Shown here: positions 61,804 to 64,000 of the stretch, one piece after another
How the letters are laid out: each line of letters starts with the position of its first letter
How positions within the stretch are numbered: position 1 is the first letter of the stretch
Source: Paenibacillus sp. PK3_47
GTDB taxonomy: Bacteria > Bacillota > Bacilli > Paenibacillales > Paenibacillaceae
Direction: 5' to 3'
DNA: 64,000 nt
Assembly (NCBI RefSeq): GCF_023520895.1
Contig: NZ_CP026029.1
Location: 806,001 to 870,000 of the forward strand
Program-made: the position numbers and the translations under genes
The notes under the pieces: generated by a model
Databases searched by the model: none
Seen by the model: the letters and a program-made list of their open reading frames with translations, nothing else
Told to the model about the DNA's origin: nothing

Positions 61804-61864
61804 TAAAAATAGCAAGGCTCTAGGAACTTACTATCCACAAATGGATAGATTTCATAGAGCCTTG
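61804..61864 (-). terminator. Long stem-loop between precursor and maturase genes
   Basis: Outer stem CAAGGCTCTA / TAGAGCCTTG (10 bp) encloses an inner stem CTATCCA / TGGATAG with TTTG loop. A short T-rich tail (CTATTTTTATG) follows. It lies 17 bases after the precursor stop. Likely a partial terminator or processing/stability element that leaves more precursor than maturase mRNA. Confidence 0.65.
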
Positions 61865-61880
61865 ATCTATTTAAAATTTA

Positions 61881-62009
61881 TTAAGGTTCAATGAAGTCAA
61901 GCTTCCCGCCGTCGCAGACTGCACAATCATTATCTTTCGGATAATCGCAGAAAATACATACACCATTTGGCTCGATTAAAGACTCAGAAACATTGATTTG
62001 TTTAAACAT
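61881..62009 (-). CDS. RiPP precursor peptide with two CxxCD motifs (42 aa)
   Basis: A short gene with AAGGAGG 8 bases before the ATG. The first 17 residues (MFKQINVSESLIEPNGV) would be the leader; the Cys-rich core is CIFCDYPKDNDCAVCDGG, ending KLDFIEP. Cysteines are 18, 21, 29 and 32. C18-D22 and C29-D33 fit the CX3D spacing of ranthipeptides such as the Paenibacillus PapA/freyrasin type, where a maturase links Cys to the Asp beta-carbon. The next gene downstream is a radical SAM/SPASM maturase. Alternatives are sactipeptide-type Cys-alpha-carbon links, or a simple zinc-binding CxxC-CxxC peptide. Confidence 0.8.
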   Translation of the reverse strand: MFKQINVSESLIEPNGVCIFCDYPKDNDCAVCDGGKLDFIEP

Positions 62010-62054
62010 TTTCTTTTCCTCCTTAGTATTATGTTGGAAATATTTCCTTCTTTT

Positions 62055-62083
62055 ATATTACTATCATAAATAATTACATACAA
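62055..62083 (-). promoter_or_regulatory. Proximal sigma-A-like promoter of the precursor gene
   Basis: TTGTAT, 17-bp spacer, TAATAT on the minus strand, about 45 bases before the precursor start. It could provide basal expression. Confidence 0.45.
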
Positions 62084-62117
62084 GTACTTATACCCGATCG
62101 TATCATTTCCCTGCTTC

Positions 62118-62176
62118 ATTGTATCTACAAAGCACATTATTGTTTTTCGTGATAAGATTTAAGCAATTCGCGATAA
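62118..62176 (-). promoter_or_regulatory. Predicted LytTR site and activator-dependent promoter of the precursor gene
   Basis: Direct repeats TTATCGCGAA and TTATCACGAA (minus strand), start-to-start distance 21 bp, the two-turn period of AgrA/ComE-type LytTR sites. A TACAAT -10 box (62118-62123) lies 22 bp beyond the second repeat, and there is no proper -35, as expected for activation. Likely target of the LytTR regulator at 55745. Confidence 0.5.
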
Positions 62177-62200
62177 AGAAAGAAATGGGTTGGGCGCAGG

Positions 62201-64000
62201 CTAATCCCTCAACAAATTCCTCTTAAAACTTATATAAGTCGTAAAAAAGTAAGCAGTATAGATAACAACAACGAGGAAGAGCGCAACCATAAGATTCATT
62301 ACAAACACTCCGCTGCCTACAAAGGCCCGGATCTCGTTAACATTCCCCAGGCTGAACAGATAGAGCAAAACTATGAAACTGAAAAATCCTGTGAATAAAG
62401 GAATACCGAAATATATACCGATCTGTTTAAATACAAGCCTGCTGATGCTTTCGTAATCGACGCCCAGCTTTTGCAGGATCATATATCTTTTCTTGTGCTC
62501 CAGAGAATCCGAGAGCTGCTGGAGAGCAAGCAGTGTCAGACAAATAATCAACAGAATGGTACCCAGATAAAGTCCGATGATGTTGATCAGGAGTGACGCT
62601 ATTGTTGCATTATTCATCTGTTCTGTCCCCGTTCTTACTACGATGAAGTCTTTAAATTCCGGATCATTCTCGTATTTCGCATAAAGTGCAGCATATTCGT
62701 CCCTGAACCACTGTTCTGCATAAGCACTAAGCCCTTCTGCGAATTCGTAGCTCATCTCTCTGGACGTGTTGGCATAGAAATTGGTAGTGGCCGTTATTAA
62801 TGTTTCGGATGCAGCATCGGGTATAACTATTAAATAATCCGTGTAGAAATTAAAGATGGACTCTCCAAGACTCTCCTTGTAAAAGGGCTCACTGCTTAAA
62901 TGATAGGAGCTGTCCCCAATCGAAAGTGCAGACATATGTTTTAACGCCGTCCGGATTCCCGATTCAGGAACCGTCTGATCCCACTGTGTCGTGAATTCAT
63001 TCTCCCCTAGTGCAATCTCTTCATAGCCGGCCATTGTTCTCAGTTGGTTCAGATCACTCAGGGATACAGCCAGTACAGGGAACTCTCCGCGCCGCCGTTT
63101 AAAGAAATCCTGTTCGTTCACGAACTTTAGTTCAAACTCAGCCGACTCTTTAATCCCAAAACCGCTATCCGCAATATAATCTTTTACTTTCTGGTAATGA
63201 ATCACGGGCAAATCATTGATTTCAGCAATGGAGTTATAGACATTATTTATTTGAATGTCGTAAACACTCCGGTATTCGAGATACCCTTTAGCCCACTGCG
63301 AGGCAACAGGACCGAACACAAAACTGACAATAGCCCCCAGAAGAGTTAAGGTTATGGTTGCCAGCATAAAGGATGTGGTTGAAATTTTTGAGAGCAGGCT
63401 GCCGATCAGGAATATATTCGTTTTTTTGTATTTCCAATGGACACTTTTTTGTTTGACCAGAACCAGCAGATACCCGAGCGAAAAGAATAATCCGTAGACT
63501 CCGGCAATCAGGAACAGAATAAATAAAAACAGCGTCTGATTTTTAACCGACACGTCGACCGAAGCCAGCGGCTGGATGTTCAAATATCTTTTTATGAAGG
63601 CCGCAGCGGCAGCAAAACAGGCCATACTGACGGCTGCAACTGTCAAGTAAAACCATTTCCCTCTGGTAAACTGAATCTCCGTCTTTTTGTCATCATTCAG
63701 CATATCGATAAGCTTCAGCTTTCTTAACTGCCGGACATTCAACAGCCCGATGATGATAAAAATAAGCAAAAAAAATAATACCGTCTGCAGCATAGTATCC
63801 GGGTATAACCGCAACTGGAGGGTAATATCGCTTTGAAGAGCAGCCAGTATCAATGAAGTCAGCACCTGTGAAAATAAAGTTCCGCACAAAATCCCGATAA
63901 CCATAGAGACAGACAGCACGACCAGCGTTTCGATAAAAAATAAAAAGGCGACTCTGGTTTGCTCCATTCCGAGCAGGACATAGGTGGCAAATTCCCGTTT
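62201..64000 (-). CDS. FtsX-type ABC permease (BceB/VraG-like), running off the right edge
   Basis: The frame is open to the last base of the window (KREFATYVLLGME is read before the first ATG), so the start lies outside. About 600 residues are visible: paired FtsX membrane regions with a large extracellular domain of roughly 210 residues between them, and the closing EHKKRYMILQKLGVDYESIS. The build is that of peptide-antibiotic resistance permeases. Directly upstream of the RiPP precursor, it could be the producer immunity system together with an ATPase outside the window. Confidence 0.82.
   Translation of the reverse strand, partial: KREFATYVLLGMEQTRVAFLFFIETLVVLSVSMVIGILCGTLFSQVLTSLILAALQSDITLQLRLYPDTMLQTVLFFLLIFIIIGLLNVRQLRKLKLIDMLNDDKKTEIQFTRGKWFYLTVAAVSMACFAAAAAFIKRYLNIQPLASVDVSVKNQTLFLFILFLIAGVYGLFFSLGYLLVLVKQKSVHWKYKKTNIFLIGSLLSKISTTSFMLATITLTLLGAIVSFVFGPVASQWAKGYLEYRSVYDIQINNVYNSIAEINDLPVIHYQKVKDYIADSGFGIKESAEFELKFVNEQDFFKRRRGEFPVLAVSLSDLNQLRTMAGYEEIALGENEFTTQWDQTVPESGIRTALKHMSALSIGDSSYHLSSEPFYKESLGESIFNFYTDYLIVIPDAASETLITATTNFYANTSREMSYEFAEGLSAYAEQWFRDEYAALYAKYENDPEFKDFIVVRTGTEQMNNATIASLLINIIGLYLGTILLIICLTLLALQQLSDSLEHKKRYMILQKLGVDYESISRLVFKQIGIYFGIPLFTGFFSFIVLLYLFSLGNVNEIRAFVGSGVFVMNLMVALFLVVVIYTAYFFTTYISFKRNLLRD

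Overview
The window looks like a chromosomal segment of a Paenibacillus-type Firmicute. The basis is the set of families present: a Bce-type two-component/ABC module with a YxeA protein, Lpl-type sugar ABC genes, proteins with the copper-amine-oxidase N-terminal repeat, an SLH-anchored surface protein, a complete Mrp antiporter, strong AGGAGG ribosome sites and frequent TTG/GTG starts. No rRNA, tRNA or CRISPR array was found.

Layout. 0-2.7 kb: a truncated reading frame, two small genes, and a leftward lipoprotein plus C39-like peptidase pair. 2.8-7.9 kb: a yxdJKLM-yxeA-like antimicrobial-peptide sensing and detoxification module. A matching roughly 50-bp element sits both in front of the ABC genes and, facing the other way, in front of the lipoprotein/peptidase pair, so both are probably one regulon. 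8-9.2 kb: a decayed fusion of a sulfonate-binding protein and an alkylsulfatase. 9.5-15 kb: a surface serine hydrolase, an NTR-like membrane protein, and a MocR regulator divergent from an EamA exporter. 15.2-19.4 kb: an arsenic island (arsC, arsB, arsR, a cysteine-rich MarR, arsM, arsN1), followed by an eroded IS1182-type element. 22.5-29 kb: a usp-mrp(AB)CDEFG operon with a promoter and a terminator-like hairpin in its leader. 29.5-31.9 kb: a TetR regulator divergent from an ABC pair with two identical-format operators. 32-49 kb: a patchwork of surface proteins, MerR circuits, redox enzymes and many small, truncated or frameshifted genes. 49.6-55.6 kb: a LacI-regulated sugar ABC operon ending in a PHP hydrolase.

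The most interesting region is 55.7-64 kb on the minus strand. It reads as a ribosomally made, post-translationally modified peptide (RiPP) locus. A 42-residue peptide gene (61881..62009) carries two CxxCD motifs. It is followed by a radical SAM/SPASM maturase, two overlapping ABC half-exporters, and a LytTR regulator in which the phosphorylated Asp is replaced by Glu. A 21-bp-period direct repeat, the format of LytTR sites, lies upstream of the peptide gene. A large FtsX-type permease (possible immunity) runs off the right edge. A long stem-loop separates precursor from maturase and could keep the peptide in excess.
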